Below the pieces are notes generated by a model. The model was not told the DNA's origin, made no database searches, and saw only the letters and a list, made by a program, of their open reading frames with translations. The position numbers were made by a program, and so were the translations under genes. A DNA stretch of 43,824 nt from Cyanobacteria bacterium HKST-UBA02 (GTDB lineage: Bacteria > Cyanobacteriota > Vampirovibrionia > Obscuribacterales > Obscuribacteraceae), in contig JAGQHH010000100.1 in NCBI GenBank assembly GCA_020431945.1, forward strand, positions 1 through 43,824, written 5' to 3'. This document shows, in pieces, positions 14,809 through 23,209 of the stretch; the stretch's first letter is position 1, and each line of letters begins with the position of its first letter.

Positions 14809-14940
14809 CTGGTTCGGGGCGGCTCTGGAAATCCGCTATATACCAGGTCTATATGTATCCAGTGGTTGGATCCAAATCCCCCTTGTCGTGTTAGACTTAA
14901 GCAGGGTAGCGGGTTTTTGGGGCTTTCTGGAGTGATTAAC

Positions 14941-15975
14941 TTGGTAGGCTGGTTTAAAGGCTGGATAAACAGTGGCGTCGGGGTAGACCTCGGTACCGCC
15001 AACACGCTCATCTATGTGAAAAACCACGGTGTGGTGCTCAGGGAGCCGTCGGTGATCGCCATCGACGACAATACCAAAGAAGCGCTTGCCGCGGGTGAGG
15101 AAGCGCGAGCCATGATTGGGCGCACACCGATCGGCGTGCGGGCCATCCGGCCGCTTCGCGATGGTGTCATCGCCGAGCTGGACGACGCCAAGATCATGCT
15201 CGAGATGTTCATCAAGCGCATATCCGCGCACCAGACGGCGATCAAGCGACCCGAATTCGTCATCGCCGTGCCTTCCGGGATCACCAGCGTGGAGCGTATC
15301 GCTATCTCCAAGGTGGCGGAGAGCGCCAATCCCACCCGGACCTATATGCCCGAAGAGACGATGGCTGCTGCCATCGGCGCCGACCTTCCGGTCACCGAGC
15401 CCACCGGCTCCATGATCGTTGATATCGGTGGCGGTACCACCGAAGTCTCGGTGATCTCCCTTTCCGGTATAGTCGTCAGCGACTCCATCCGCATTGCCGG
15501 GGATGAGCTCAATGACGCCATCCGAAGCTATCTCAAGAAAGTCCACAGTCTCGATATCGGCGAGAAGACCGCCGAAGAATTGAAGTTCCGCCTGGGCTCG
15601 GCCTGGAAGACCGAAGAAAACGACAAATACAATGTCCGCGGTCTCAACCTCATCAACGGCCTGCCGCGCACCGTGACAGTCAGCCGTGGCGAAGTCCGGG
15701 AAGCTCTCCAGGAGCCGCTCTCGGCCATCGTCGATGCGGTCAAGCGCACTCTGGAGAAAACCCCTCCCGAGCTTGCTGCCGACATCTTCAATCGCGGCAT
15801 CGTCGTAGTCGGTGGTGGCGCTCTCCTGCAGGGGCTCGACGAGCTCATCTCCAGTGAGACCGAAGTGCCCGTATTCATCGCTGACGATCCGCTCTCGGCG
15901 GTGGCGGTGGGCACCGGCAAGATGCTTACCGATCCTACCTACAGTCGGGTTTTGCAGAAGTGCCAGGTTAAGTAG
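14941..15975 (+). CDS. mreB: Rod-shape actin homologue MreB
   Basis: The bacterial actin that directs lateral wall synthesis. Motifs are VGVDLGTANTLIYVK (phosphate 1), REPSVIAID, GRTPIGVRAIRPLRDGVIA, the second phosphate loop MIVDIGGGTTEVSVIS, AGDELNDAIRSYLKK, and GIVVVGGGALLQGLDELI (adenosine motif). It has 344 residues, the usual length. I choose TTG 14941 as the start: GGAG lies at 14929-14932, eight bases upstream, and translation then begins just before GWFKGWINSG, the amphipathic membrane-binding N-terminus. GTG 14932 is possible. It heads the mreBCD-mrdA operon. Confidence 0.96.
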   Translation: MVGWFKGWINSGVGVDLGTANTLIYVKNHGVVLREPSVIAIDDNTKEALAAGEEARAMIGRTPIGVRAIRPLRDGVIAELDDAKIMLEMFIKRISAHQTAIKRPEFVIAVPSGITSVERIAISKVAESANPTRTYMPEETMAAAIGADLPVTEPTGSMIVDIGGGTTEVSVISLSGIVVSDSIRIAGDELNDAIRSYLKKVHSLDIGEKTAEELKFRLGSAWKTEENDKYNVRGLNLINGLPRTVTVSRGEVREALQEPLSAIVDAVKRTLEKTPPELAADIFNRGIVVVGGGALLQGLDELISSETEVPVFIADDPLSAVAVGTGKMLTDPTYSRVLQKCQVK

Positions 15976-15986
15976 GGGCTCGTTTC

Positions 15987-16793
15987 GTGCCTACTGCTGA
16001 CGAACAAAAGCTCAAGGAGCAATCCGAGTCAGTTGCCGAGGCGATTTTCCTTGTCATGTTGATCGTCCTCATCGGCGGTCCGGTTTCGGGTCTGGTTCTT
16101 TCCACCTCTTCCTGGGTCTCGGGTATCTATACCAAGGGTGTTTCCCAGGTGGAGTCCACCAAGAATCTCGCCGAGAAGGTTTTCAAATCCGGGGAGCGGA
16201 TCAGAGAGCTGGAGCGCAAGCTCACCAATGCCGAGCTCGAGCTCAGCACGCTCAGGCGTCAGGCACGGGACACCGACAACCTCCGCAAACTCCTGGGACT
16301 GAAAGAGAAAACCACTCGCAAGACCATAGCCGCCGAAGTCATCGCCCGCAACCCGGACAACTGGTTCGAGCGTGCCGTGCTCGATAAGGGCGAGGTCGAA
16401 GGGGTGGTGAAAGGCTCGGCGGTAATCACCGCCGACGGAGTCGTCGGGCAGGTGGTGAGCACCTCGGAGCATGCAAGCGTGGTGCGTCTGATCACCGATC
16501 CTGAACAGAAGATCGGCGTCCTCATCAAGCGTATCGGTCTGCCCGGTATCATCTCCGGTAACGGTCAGAAGCTTGCCACCATCGATTTCGTCCCGGTGGG
16601 GACCAATGTGGACATCGGCGACAAGATCGTCTGTTTCGGCAAGGGTCTGAGCTTCCCCGAGAATCACCCGGTGGGCGATGTGGTGGCGGTGCGCCGGGAC
16701 ACCAATGGCGCCTCGATGCAGATCGACGTCAAGCTCGACGAAAACTGTTACGATCTGTCCCAGGTGCTCGTTTTGCCTCCTCTGACCAACTGA
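15987..16793 (+). CDS. mreC: Rod-shape-determining protein MreC
   Basis: A 268-residue bitopic membrane protein of the elongasome. The N-terminal membrane helix (AIFLVMLIVLIGGPVSGLVL) is followed by a coiled coil (about 55-95, GERIRELERKLTNAELELS) and two periplasmic beta domains with the family motifs AEVIARNPDNWFERAVLDKG, ADGVVGQVVSTSEHASVVRL and PVGDVVAV. It links the MreB filament to PBP2 and MreD. The start is GTG 15987, eleven bases after mreB. The N-terminal 18 residues before the helix are unusually polar (ADEQKLKEQSESVAE). Confidence 0.93.
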   Translation: MPTADEQKLKEQSESVAEAIFLVMLIVLIGGPVSGLVLSTSSWVSGIYTKGVSQVESTKNLAEKVFKSGERIRELERKLTNAELELSTLRRQARDTDNLRKLLGLKEKTTRKTIAAEVIARNPDNWFERAVLDKGEVEGVVKGSAVITADGVVGQVVSTSEHASVVRLITDPEQKIGVLIKRIGLPGIISGNGQKLATIDFVPVGTNVDIGDKIVCFGKGLSFPENHPVGDVVAVRRDTNGASMQIDVKLDENCYDLSQVLVLPPLTN

Positions 16794-16799
16794 GCGGTG

Positions 16800-17411
16800 A
16801 TGGATGTGTTTTTCTCCAGGAGATTGCAAAGACGATTGGGTGCAGTAGGGGTCTGCATCCTGATCATCGCCACTGTCTGGATCCTCCAGCTCGCGGTTCT
16901 GAGCAGGCTTTCCCTCAACCATGTCCAGTGCAATCTGGCTCTCACTTTCAGCATCGTCTGGGGTCTCACTTTCGGATCGCCGCTGCCGGCGCCGTCTTTC
17001 ACCGAGATTCGTTTGAGCTCCCTGAAAGACGTCCTGGTTCGTCAGGTGCTCTCCGGCTCTCCGAGCGGCGCCCTGGTGGGAGCCGCTTTCGCTGCTCTTT
17101 ATGCCAGCGTGGTACCGGTCTATCCGGTGAGTCTTCCCCTGGTGGGCTGGACTGCAGGCTATTTCTGTCTGCGCAATTTCAACCAGGCCCTGATCGTCTG
17201 CATCCCCCTTGTCCTGCTTCTCACTTTCATGGCTGAGCTGATCATGGCTGCCCAGCTGGGTATCCTCGGCCGTCCGGGAGTGCTGGAGAATTTCGTGAGA
17301 ATCGCTCTCACCGAGGCGGCCCTCAACGCCATCATCGCCCCTTGCGTTTTCTTCCCCATGCGAGGCTGGAGCGAATTCGTCAAATACAGGGAACTGACGG
17401 AGGCGCGCTGA
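16800..17411 (+). CDS. mreD: Rod-shape-determining protein MreD
   Basis: A 203-residue polytopic membrane protein with about five transmembrane segments (VCILIIATVWILQLAVLS, NLALTFSIVWGLTFG, GALVGAAFAALYASVV, LIVCIPLVLLLTFMAEL, ALNAIIAPCVFF). Its sequence is weakly conserved, as is usual for MreD, and the call rests on topology plus its position between mreC and the PBP2 gene. GTG 16797 or ATG 16800 can be the start; the spacing to mreC is three to six bases. It is somewhat longer than E. coli MreD (162). Confidence 0.85.
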   Translation: MDVFFSRRLQRRLGAVGVCILIIATVWILQLAVLSRLSLNHVQCNLALTFSIVWGLTFGSPLPAPSFTEIRLSSLKDVLVRQVLSGSPSGALVGAAFAALYASVVPVYPVSLPLVGWTAGYFCLRNFNQALIVCIPLVLLLTFMAELIMAAQLGILGRPGVLENFVRIALTEAALNAIIAPCVFFPMRGWSEFVKYRELTEAR

Positions 17412-17414
17412 TCG

Positions 17415-19265
17415 ATGAGCTTGATCGATTCCGGCCTCAGTCCCGAAGAGACTGAAAAATACGCTTTCAAGTCAGTGGTCCTGGCGGCGGTGGTGCTCAC
17501 TGCTCTCAGCCTTCTCATTGCCCGGCTCACCTGGTTGCAGGGCATCCAGAGCCAGTACTATTCCAGCGCTGCCGAGGAGAACTCCACCCGGGTCACTTTC
17601 CTGCGTGCTCCCAGGGGCAGTATCTACGATCGGCATGGCACCCTGCTCGCCACCAATAAGCAGTCCCTTTCGATGATCGTCATCCCCAATCTTCTCGACA
17701 AGCCCGAGGAGCTGGCTCACCGCCTGTCCGGGGTGCTCAATCTGAAGTATCCCGAGGTCCTGGACCGTCTGCTCAAAGCCAAGGCATCGAATTCGGTGAT
17801 GCCCGTGGTTATCGAGCGCGATCTCGATATGGACCTGGTGAGCCGTTTTTATGACCAGAAGATTTTCCTGCCCGGTGTGGACATCCTTCCTGATATAAGC
17901 CGTACCTATCCGCATGCCGATGTCACCGCCCATGTCCTCGGCTATTGCGGAGAGATCACCAGCGCCCAGCTCAAACGGCGGACCAATCGTCGCATGGGTG
18001 ACGTGGTCGGTCAGGCGGGTGTGGAGAAACTTTATGACGACCAGCTTCGGGGCGTGGACGGCGAGCAGCGTATGAGAGTCAACGCCAGGGGCGCGGCCCT
18101 TTCTCCCGATACCGCCAAGCCGGTGGTGACCAAGAAAGCCATTGCCGGTCTGCCGATTGTCCTGTCTCTCGATCTCGATCTCCAGCGAGCCGGTTTCAAC
18201 GCCCTGGGTCAGAAATCAGGCGGGATCGCCGCCATGGATCCCCAGTCCGGGGAAGTCCTGGTCCTGGTGTCGCGACCGAGCTATGACCCCAACGTTTTCA
18301 CCCGGCGAATGACCAAAGAGGATCGCAAGATCCTGATGAATCCTCTGCATCCTCTGCATAACCGGGCAGTTACAGGTTTCCCGCCGGGCTCGATCTGGAA
18401 ACCCGTCACCCTTCTGGCTGCCCTCGAATATGGTGCGGTGAAACCCGATACCAAGCTGGTGGTCTCGGGCGGTATCACTGTCGGCGGCTATACATTTCAC
18501 GACTGGACCGGCGCCGGCGGTACCTACGATCTGATCAAATGTCTTGCCTGGTCCCGGGATACCGCTTTCTACCAGATGGCCCTGAAGATGACCCCGGAGA
18601 TGATCAAAGACTGGGGTGTCAAGATGGGAGCCGGCAGACCCACCGGTATCGAGCTTCCTCACGAGCCTTCCGGGCTCGTTCCCGACGCCGAGTGGAAGAT
18701 GGCCCGGATGCGGGACAAATGGTATGCCGGCAACACTCTTCATATGTCCATCGGTCAGACATTCTTGCAGGTCTCGCCTTTGCAGGCGGCTCGCATGTAC
18801 GCCGGCTTCGGTATGAAAGGCCGGGTGCCCGGGGCACACCTGGCGATCAAAATCGGCGAGCGTCAGGTGCCGGCACCGGCACACGAAATCTGGCGTCCCA
18901 ACCCGGAATATATGGCTCTGGTGCGGGAAGGTCTCAAGCAGGTCGTGGCAAGCGGTACCGGGGGACGGGCCCGCCTCCAGAATGTCTCGGTGTCGGGCAA
19001 GACCGGTTCGGCGGAAGCGCCTCCCAAGGGAAGCAAGACCCATGGATGGTTCGCCTGTTACGCACCCTCTGACAATCCGGAGATTTCAGCCTGCGCTTTC
19101 GTGGAGCACGGCGGTCACGGAGGCACGGCAGCAGCTCCCCTGTGCAAGGCTATTCTCGAGCAGTATTTCGGTATCGCCAACAATGCCACCTCCCAGGCAC
19201 CGCCGGCGGCAGCTGGTACCAAACCGAAGAAGAAGCCCGTCAAGCCCAAACCGGCTGGAAACTGA
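17415..19265 (+). CDS. mrdA: Penicillin-binding protein 2 (elongation transpeptidase)
   Basis: A 616-residue class B PBP that cross-links peptidoglycan during elongation. An N-terminal membrane helix (VVLAAVVLTALSLLIARLTW) precedes the dimerisation region (LRAPRGSIYDRHGTLLATNK, HVLGYCGEIT, GQAGVEKLYDDQLRG). The transpeptidase domain has the active-site serine in PGSIWKP (about residue 326), SRD at about 380 as the second motif, and SGKTGSAE (about 528) as the KTG triad. The final 30 residues are a Pro/Lys/Ala-rich tail (KPKKKPVKPKPAGN). It is the last gene of the mre operon, three bases after mreD. SIWK in place of the more usual STFK is a mild variation. Confidence 0.95.
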   Translation: MSLIDSGLSPEETEKYAFKSVVLAAVVLTALSLLIARLTWLQGIQSQYYSSAAEENSTRVTFLRAPRGSIYDRHGTLLATNKQSLSMIVIPNLLDKPEELAHRLSGVLNLKYPEVLDRLLKAKASNSVMPVVIERDLDMDLVSRFYDQKIFLPGVDILPDISRTYPHADVTAHVLGYCGEITSAQLKRRTNRRMGDVVGQAGVEKLYDDQLRGVDGEQRMRVNARGAALSPDTAKPVVTKKAIAGLPIVLSLDLDLQRAGFNALGQKSGGIAAMDPQSGEVLVLVSRPSYDPNVFTRRMTKEDRKILMNPLHPLHNRAVTGFPPGSIWKPVTLLAALEYGAVKPDTKLVVSGGITVGGYTFHDWTGAGGTYDLIKCLAWSRDTAFYQMALKMTPEMIKDWGVKMGAGRPTGIELPHEPSGLVPDAEWKMARMRDKWYAGNTLHMSIGQTFLQVSPLQAARMYAGFGMKGRVPGAHLAIKIGERQVPAPAHEIWRPNPEYMALVREGLKQVVASGTGGRARLQNVSVSGKTGSAEAPPKGSKTHGWFACYAPSDNPEISACAFVEHGGHGGTAAAPLCKAILEQYFGIANNATSQAPPAAAGTKPKKKPVKPKPAGN

Positions 19266-19448
19266 GATCCGCCTTAAGCAAGCTCGACTTTTACAAGACT
19301 TTTTCAGAAGAGATGATGGGAGATCCGATTGGCTTCCGGTCTATATCCGGTCGATCTTTTATCGATCTTCGATAGATCTGCGATGTTTATATCCGTTCGT
19401 AGGCCACACCGAATGTGGCATCACTTTCTTCTGGACTTTTCCCCGGAC

Positions 19449-19461
19449 TATAAAGGATAAT
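19449..19461 (+). promoter_or_regulatory. Candidate -10 region of the coiled-coil protein gene
   Basis: Overlapping TATAAA (19449-19454) and GATAAT (19456-19461) lie 29-41 bases before the ATG at 19490, in the 224-base gap after the PBP2 gene. No clear -35 box is visible. The gap also carries short GATC-rich inverted repeats but no strong terminator. Confidence 0.35.
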
Positions 19462-19489
19462 TAGTCAGGGTAAAGTTGGGGAGAAGCAG

Positions 19490-20311
19490 ATGGGCCGGGC
19501 TCAGCGAAAAGTCAAAAGAGAAGAAGCTTCCCTGGAAGGCCTCGATGAGGTTTTCAGCGGTGATGAAATCCAGAACGAGAGCAATGTCGATGGCAAGAAT
19601 GTCGAGATGCTCTTTCAAGACGACTCGGAGCAGGAACAGTCCGAGCCTGAAGCAGGGACTGAGCCCGAAGCCAGAGAAGAGACGGAGGGAGAGTCCCCCG
19701 TTTCACAGGCTGAAAGCTCGCAGTCCGAAAATTCGCAGCCTGTAGAGAGCTCCCATACCGAGGTCGCCCGCCGGGAAGAGACTGGTATCTCGGCTCCTTT
19801 CGTGGATGCCGACGATCGGGTCTCCCGTCGCGATCTGCTCAATATTCTCGAAGGTTTCACTCGCCTGCTCAAGCGTGACGGTGAGCCCAATCTTCCTCTC
19901 TCGGAAGACCTCCGCTATACCGAGGTCGATATCGAGGACAAGACCGCCGAGCTCGAAGACATGCGGCGTCTGGTCATCGAAGCCCAGGAGACGATTATCA
20001 AGCTGCTCACCGACCGTGTCGAGGACCGGGCCCGGATAGCCACCCTGGAGACCGAGCTGCGTCTCCTGCCCGATCTGCAGGAGCAGGCCGACCGCGCCAT
20101 GGCGGTAGCCTTCAAGACCGAAGAGTTCAGGACCGAGCTTCACAAAGTCAAATTCGAGCTCGAGAAAAACCGCATCGCTGCTGTCCGCCGTGACATGTAC
20201 AGTGGTCCCAAAGGCGTCCTCACCCGGGTGCGCCGCTGGTTTCTCAAAGGCAGCGGCCGCGGCCAGCTCCAGTTCAAAGAAGAGATGGAGCGCTTGAGCC
20301 GTAAGAGCTAA
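19490..20311 (+). CDS. Acidic coiled-coil protein of unknown function
   Basis: A 273-residue soluble protein. Residues 1-110 are low-complexity and rich in Glu, Ser and Gln (SEQEQSEPEAGTEPEAREET); 110-245 are predicted helix with long coiled-coil heptads (DKTAELEDMRRLVIEAQETI, ARIATLETELRLLPDLQEQA); the C-terminus is strongly basic (LTRVRRWFLKGSGRGQLQ). An acidic tail followed by a long helix recalls the domain order of GrpE, but the GrpE beta domain is not apparent, and I do not call it GrpE. A GGGGAGAAG ribosome site precedes the ATG. Function unknown; a cytoskeletal or DnaK-cofactor role is conceivable. Confidence 0.7.
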   Translation: MGRAQRKVKREEASLEGLDEVFSGDEIQNESNVDGKNVEMLFQDDSEQEQSEPEAGTEPEAREETEGESPVSQAESSQSENSQPVESSHTEVARREETGISAPFVDADDRVSRRDLLNILEGFTRLLKRDGEPNLPLSEDLRYTEVDIEDKTAELEDMRRLVIEAQETIIKLLTDRVEDRARIATLETELRLLPDLQEQADRAMAVAFKTEEFRTELHKVKFELEKNRIAAVRRDMYSGPKGVLTRVRRWFLKGSGRGQLQFKEEMERLSRKS

Positions 20312-20363
20312 AAAGCGCAGAAAATATCAAGACAGCCTCCTTCGATTCCGTTAGTATCCGTCT

Positions 20364-21236
20364 ATGGCGGCTGAATACGAGCGTCGATTACAAGAGGCTG
20401 TCGATTTTATCGAGAGCCACCTGGACGCCGATCTCTCGGTGCCCGACGTGGCAAGGGAGGTGGGTTATTCCGGCTTCCACTTCCACAGGATCTTCCGGGG
20501 TCTGACGGGAGAATCTATAAAGGACTACATCAAGAAGAGAAGGCTGTTCCTTGCAAGCACCAGGCTCATAGAAAGTACTGATGCCATCGGCGATATCGCC
20601 ATGAGGGCCGGCTTCGAGAGTCAGGCTGCTTTCACCCGGGCTTTCAAGCGTATGTTCGGGATCACTCCGGCGATCTTTCGCCGGCGCGGCCGGGCTGCTG
20701 TAATGGTCCGGGAACGGACCTTCTCACTGGATTTGATCGAGCATCTCAAGGAGGGTGTCACCATGGAGCCAGTATTCAAAGAGCGCGGAGCCGAGAAGAT
20801 AATCGGTCTTGCCGGCACATTCTCGGAGGACTGCTTCGAAGGTATCAGCAAGCTCTGGTCCGACTTCGACAGACGTTCAGGGGATATCCAGGGGAAGCGA
20901 CTTCCTTACAGTCTCGGAGTCTGTCTCGAATCGCATCCGCAAATCGAAGTGAAAGCTCCCGATACCTTTATATATGTAGCCGGGGTCGCCGTGGCAGACG
21001 ATGCTGAGCCACCGGAGGGGCTGGTGGCGGTATCGATACCGCCATCGAGATATGCAGTTTTCACCCATCGCGGTCCGATCAATACCATTACCCATACGGT
21101 GAACTATATATGGGGCACCTGGATTCCGCGCAATACGGAGATCTATAAGAAGGGGCCTGATTTCGAGCTCTATGACGACCGTTTCGATAGTAGGTCTTTG
21201 AGTGGTGAAGTGGATATATATGTGCCGGTGCGGTAG
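20364..21236 (+). CDS. AraC-family regulator with GyrI-like effector-binding domain
   Basis: A 290-residue regulator. Residues 5-105 are the double helix-turn-helix of the AraC family (LSVPDVAREVGYSGFHFHRI and GDIAMRAGFESQAAFTRAFK, ending in FGITPAIFR). Residues 120-290 form a GyrI-like/SOUL-type effector-binding domain (EKIIGLAGTF, SRYAVFTHRGPINTITHTVN, FELYDDRF, VDIYVPV). Regulators of this layout (Rob/SoxS-like with GyrI) bind hydrophobic small molecules and control detoxification or efflux genes. The target is unknown, and the nearest downstream genes are the MscS pair. No strong ribosome site precedes the ATG. Confidence 0.92.
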   Translation: MAAEYERRLQEAVDFIESHLDADLSVPDVAREVGYSGFHFHRIFRGLTGESIKDYIKKRRLFLASTRLIESTDAIGDIAMRAGFESQAAFTRAFKRMFGITPAIFRRRGRAAVMVRERTFSLDLIEHLKEGVTMEPVFKERGAEKIIGLAGTFSEDCFEGISKLWSDFDRRSGDIQGKRLPYSLGVCLESHPQIEVKAPDTFIYVAGVAVADDAEPPEGLVAVSIPPSRYAVFTHRGPINTITHTVNYIWGTWIPRNTEIYKKGPDFELYDDRFDSRSLSGEVDIYVPVR

Positions 21237-21339
21237 GGAAGTTTTTTAAGAGTTTATTAGAATGCCCTTTCGAATTTGGCTGCGCAAGGGCGATCCGGAC
21301 CGTTAATATAGATCTGGTCTGTAGTAGAGCGTCAGCCAG

Positions 21340-23208
21340 ATGTCCATTTCGAAGCATTTTATCGCCCTGGTCCTTGTACTGACTGCCTTTACCGGTGGTG
21401 CCCTGGCCCAGACCGCTCCCCGGGAGCCGGTCGCCGAATCGCCGCAGCAGGCGCCTGCTGAAACTCCAGTCAAGATACCTGTTGAAACTCCGCCTCAATC
21501 TCCAACTGAGACTCCGGCTGAGACTCCTTCTGAGACTCCTTCTGCGACACCGTCCGAAACGGCTCCGGCAAAACCGGCACCGGAACAGCCGACCACTGAA
21601 CAACCGACTACAGAACAGCCGGATTCTGAGACCGAGAAGCCGGCGAAACCGCCGGGGGTGCCGGTCAAAGTGGCGGGCCAGGAGGTCTTTCGCATCCGGG
21701 CGACTCTGGGCGATTTCACCCCGGAGCGGCGGGTCAAGAGCATCGACGCTCGCATCGCGGCTCTCCAGAACGATCCCGACTATGACAAGCTTGTCAATCA
21801 GCTGAAGCTCCGGGACAGCGCCACCAGTACCGATATCTATACCGGCAAGCATACCCTGGTCACCATTACCGATCCCGATGCCGAGGCCGAGGGCTACGGT
21901 GGCCGCCAGCGTCTCGCTTCGGATATCCTCATCGCGCTCAGAGACGCGCTCAAAAACGACGCAGACTCGCGCAGCTTCCATGCTCTTCTTGTGGCATGCT
22001 GTCTTTCGGTGGTGGCCACAATCTGTCTCGCCCTGGCCATAGCTCTCATCAACTGGCTTTTCCCGAGGATCTACCAGGTCCTCGGCCGCTGGCGCGGAAC
22101 CATAATCAAGCCTGTGAAGATCCAGAGAGCCGAGCTTCTTTCCTCCGCCACCATCACCGACATTCTGAGCGGCACTTTCCGGGGCTTCCGGGTGCTCTGC
22201 TTCCTATCGGTGCTTTCAATCTATCTCTCGGTGGTCCTCTCCTTCTTCCCGCAGACCAGACCCCTGGCTCAGGAAGGCGTGCACCAGCTCCTGGCGCCGA
22301 TCAGCTCCACAGTGGTGCCCGCGGTAATCTCCTACATTCCCAATCTCCTTTTCATTACTTTTATCGTGGTGATTACTTACTATGTGATCACTTTCACCCA
22401 TTTCATCTTCAGAGAAATCGACCGGTCCACGATCACGGTTCCCGGTTTTGATCCGGAATGGTCGATGCCGACTTACAAAATCGCTCGCTTCCTGATCATC
22501 GCTTTCTCCCTTATCCTTCTTTTCCCCTATCTTCCCGGCGCCGGGAGCCCGGCTTTCCAGCAGGTCTCGATCTTCCTGGGAGTGCTATTCTCCCTGGCCT
22601 CCACAGGAGCCCTGTCCCATGTCATCGCCGGGATCTTTCTCACCTATACCGGCGCCATGCGCGTGGGAGACAGGGTGAAAATAGCCGATACCATAGGCGA
22701 TGTCGTGGAGAAGACTCTCCTGGCAACCAAGATAAAGACCATCAAGAACGAATACATCACCATTCCCAACGGTCTCGTCCTGGGCAATCACATAATCAAC
22801 TACACCTCGTCCATCGACGGTGGCGGCCTGATTCTCCATACCTCGGTGACCATCGGCTACGATTGCGACTGGCCGAAAATTCATGAGTCCCTCATCGAGG
22901 CGGCCAGAGCCACCGAGCATATACTCGAGCATCCGGAGCCTTTCGTCTGGCAGACCTCCCTGGGCGATTACTCGGTGACTTACGAGATCAATGCCTACAC
23001 CAACAAACCGGGCTCCATGGCGGGCATCTATGCCGAGCTCCACCGCAATATTCAAGACCGGCTCCATGACGCCGGTATCGAGATCCTATCGCCGGCCTAC
23101 CAGGCGGTGCGGGACGGCAACAAGGTCACCATCCCCGCATCCAGGCTGCCGGAAGATTACCGCCAGCCGTCCTTTCAGGTTGCGGTCACCGAGAAGACCG
23201 GAGTTTAG
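21340..23208 (+). CDS. MscS-family mechanosensitive channel with Pro-rich periplasmic linker (paralogue 1)
   Basis: A 622-residue channel. A signal peptide (MSISKHFIALVLVLTAFTGGALA) is followed by a Pro/Thr/Glu-rich region of about 80 residues built of imperfect ETPxxTP and TTEQP repeats (codon-level repeats at about 21440-21640). A periplasmic domain follows (GQEVFRIRATLGDFTPERRV through DIYTGKHTLVTITDPDAEAEG) and is also present in the next gene. After four or more membrane helices comes the MscS pore helix and beta domain: STGALSHVIAGIFLTYTG, RVGDRVKIADTIGDVVEKTL, TIPNGLVLGNHIINYT. It should gate on membrane tension. It ends two bases before the next gene's ATG at 23210. Confidence 0.9.
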   Translation: MSISKHFIALVLVLTAFTGGALAQTAPREPVAESPQQAPAETPVKIPVETPPQSPTETPAETPSETPSATPSETAPAKPAPEQPTTEQPTTEQPDSETEKPAKPPGVPVKVAGQEVFRIRATLGDFTPERRVKSIDARIAALQNDPDYDKLVNQLKLRDSATSTDIYTGKHTLVTITDPDAEAEGYGGRQRLASDILIALRDALKNDADSRSFHALLVACCLSVVATICLALAIALINWLFPRIYQVLGRWRGTIIKPVKIQRAELLSSATITDILSGTFRGFRVLCFLSVLSIYLSVVLSFFPQTRPLAQEGVHQLLAPISSTVVPAVISYIPNLLFITFIVVITYYVITFTHFIFREIDRSTITVPGFDPEWSMPTYKIARFLIIAFSLILLFPYLPGAGSPAFQQVSIFLGVLFSLASTGALSHVIAGIFLTYTGAMRVGDRVKIADTIGDVVEKTLLATKIKTIKNEYITIPNGLVLGNHIINYTSSIDGGGLILHTSVTIGYDCDWPKIHESLIEAARATEHILEHPEPFVWQTSLGDYSVTYEINAYTNKPGSMAGIYAELHRNIQDRLHDAGIEILSPAYQAVRDGNKVTIPASRLPEDYRQPSFQVAVTEKTGV

Positions 23209-23209
23209 A

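Noticed and set aside
17415..19265. Loss of the SxN motif in PBP2.
   Set aside because: S-x-D followed by TxFYQ is usual in PBP2-type enzymes, so the SRD seen is not a defect.
19490..20311. GrpE for the acidic coiled-coil protein.
   Set aside because: The acidic tail and long helix are there, but the GrpE beta-sandwich motifs are not visible.
21440..21640. A non-coding tandem repeat.
   Set aside because: The repeats are in frame and encode the Pro/Thr/Glu linker of the first MscS-like protein.
22991..23209. A longer N-terminus for the second MscS protein.
   Set aside because: It runs through the first gene's coding region; ATG 23210 gives a normal signal peptide.
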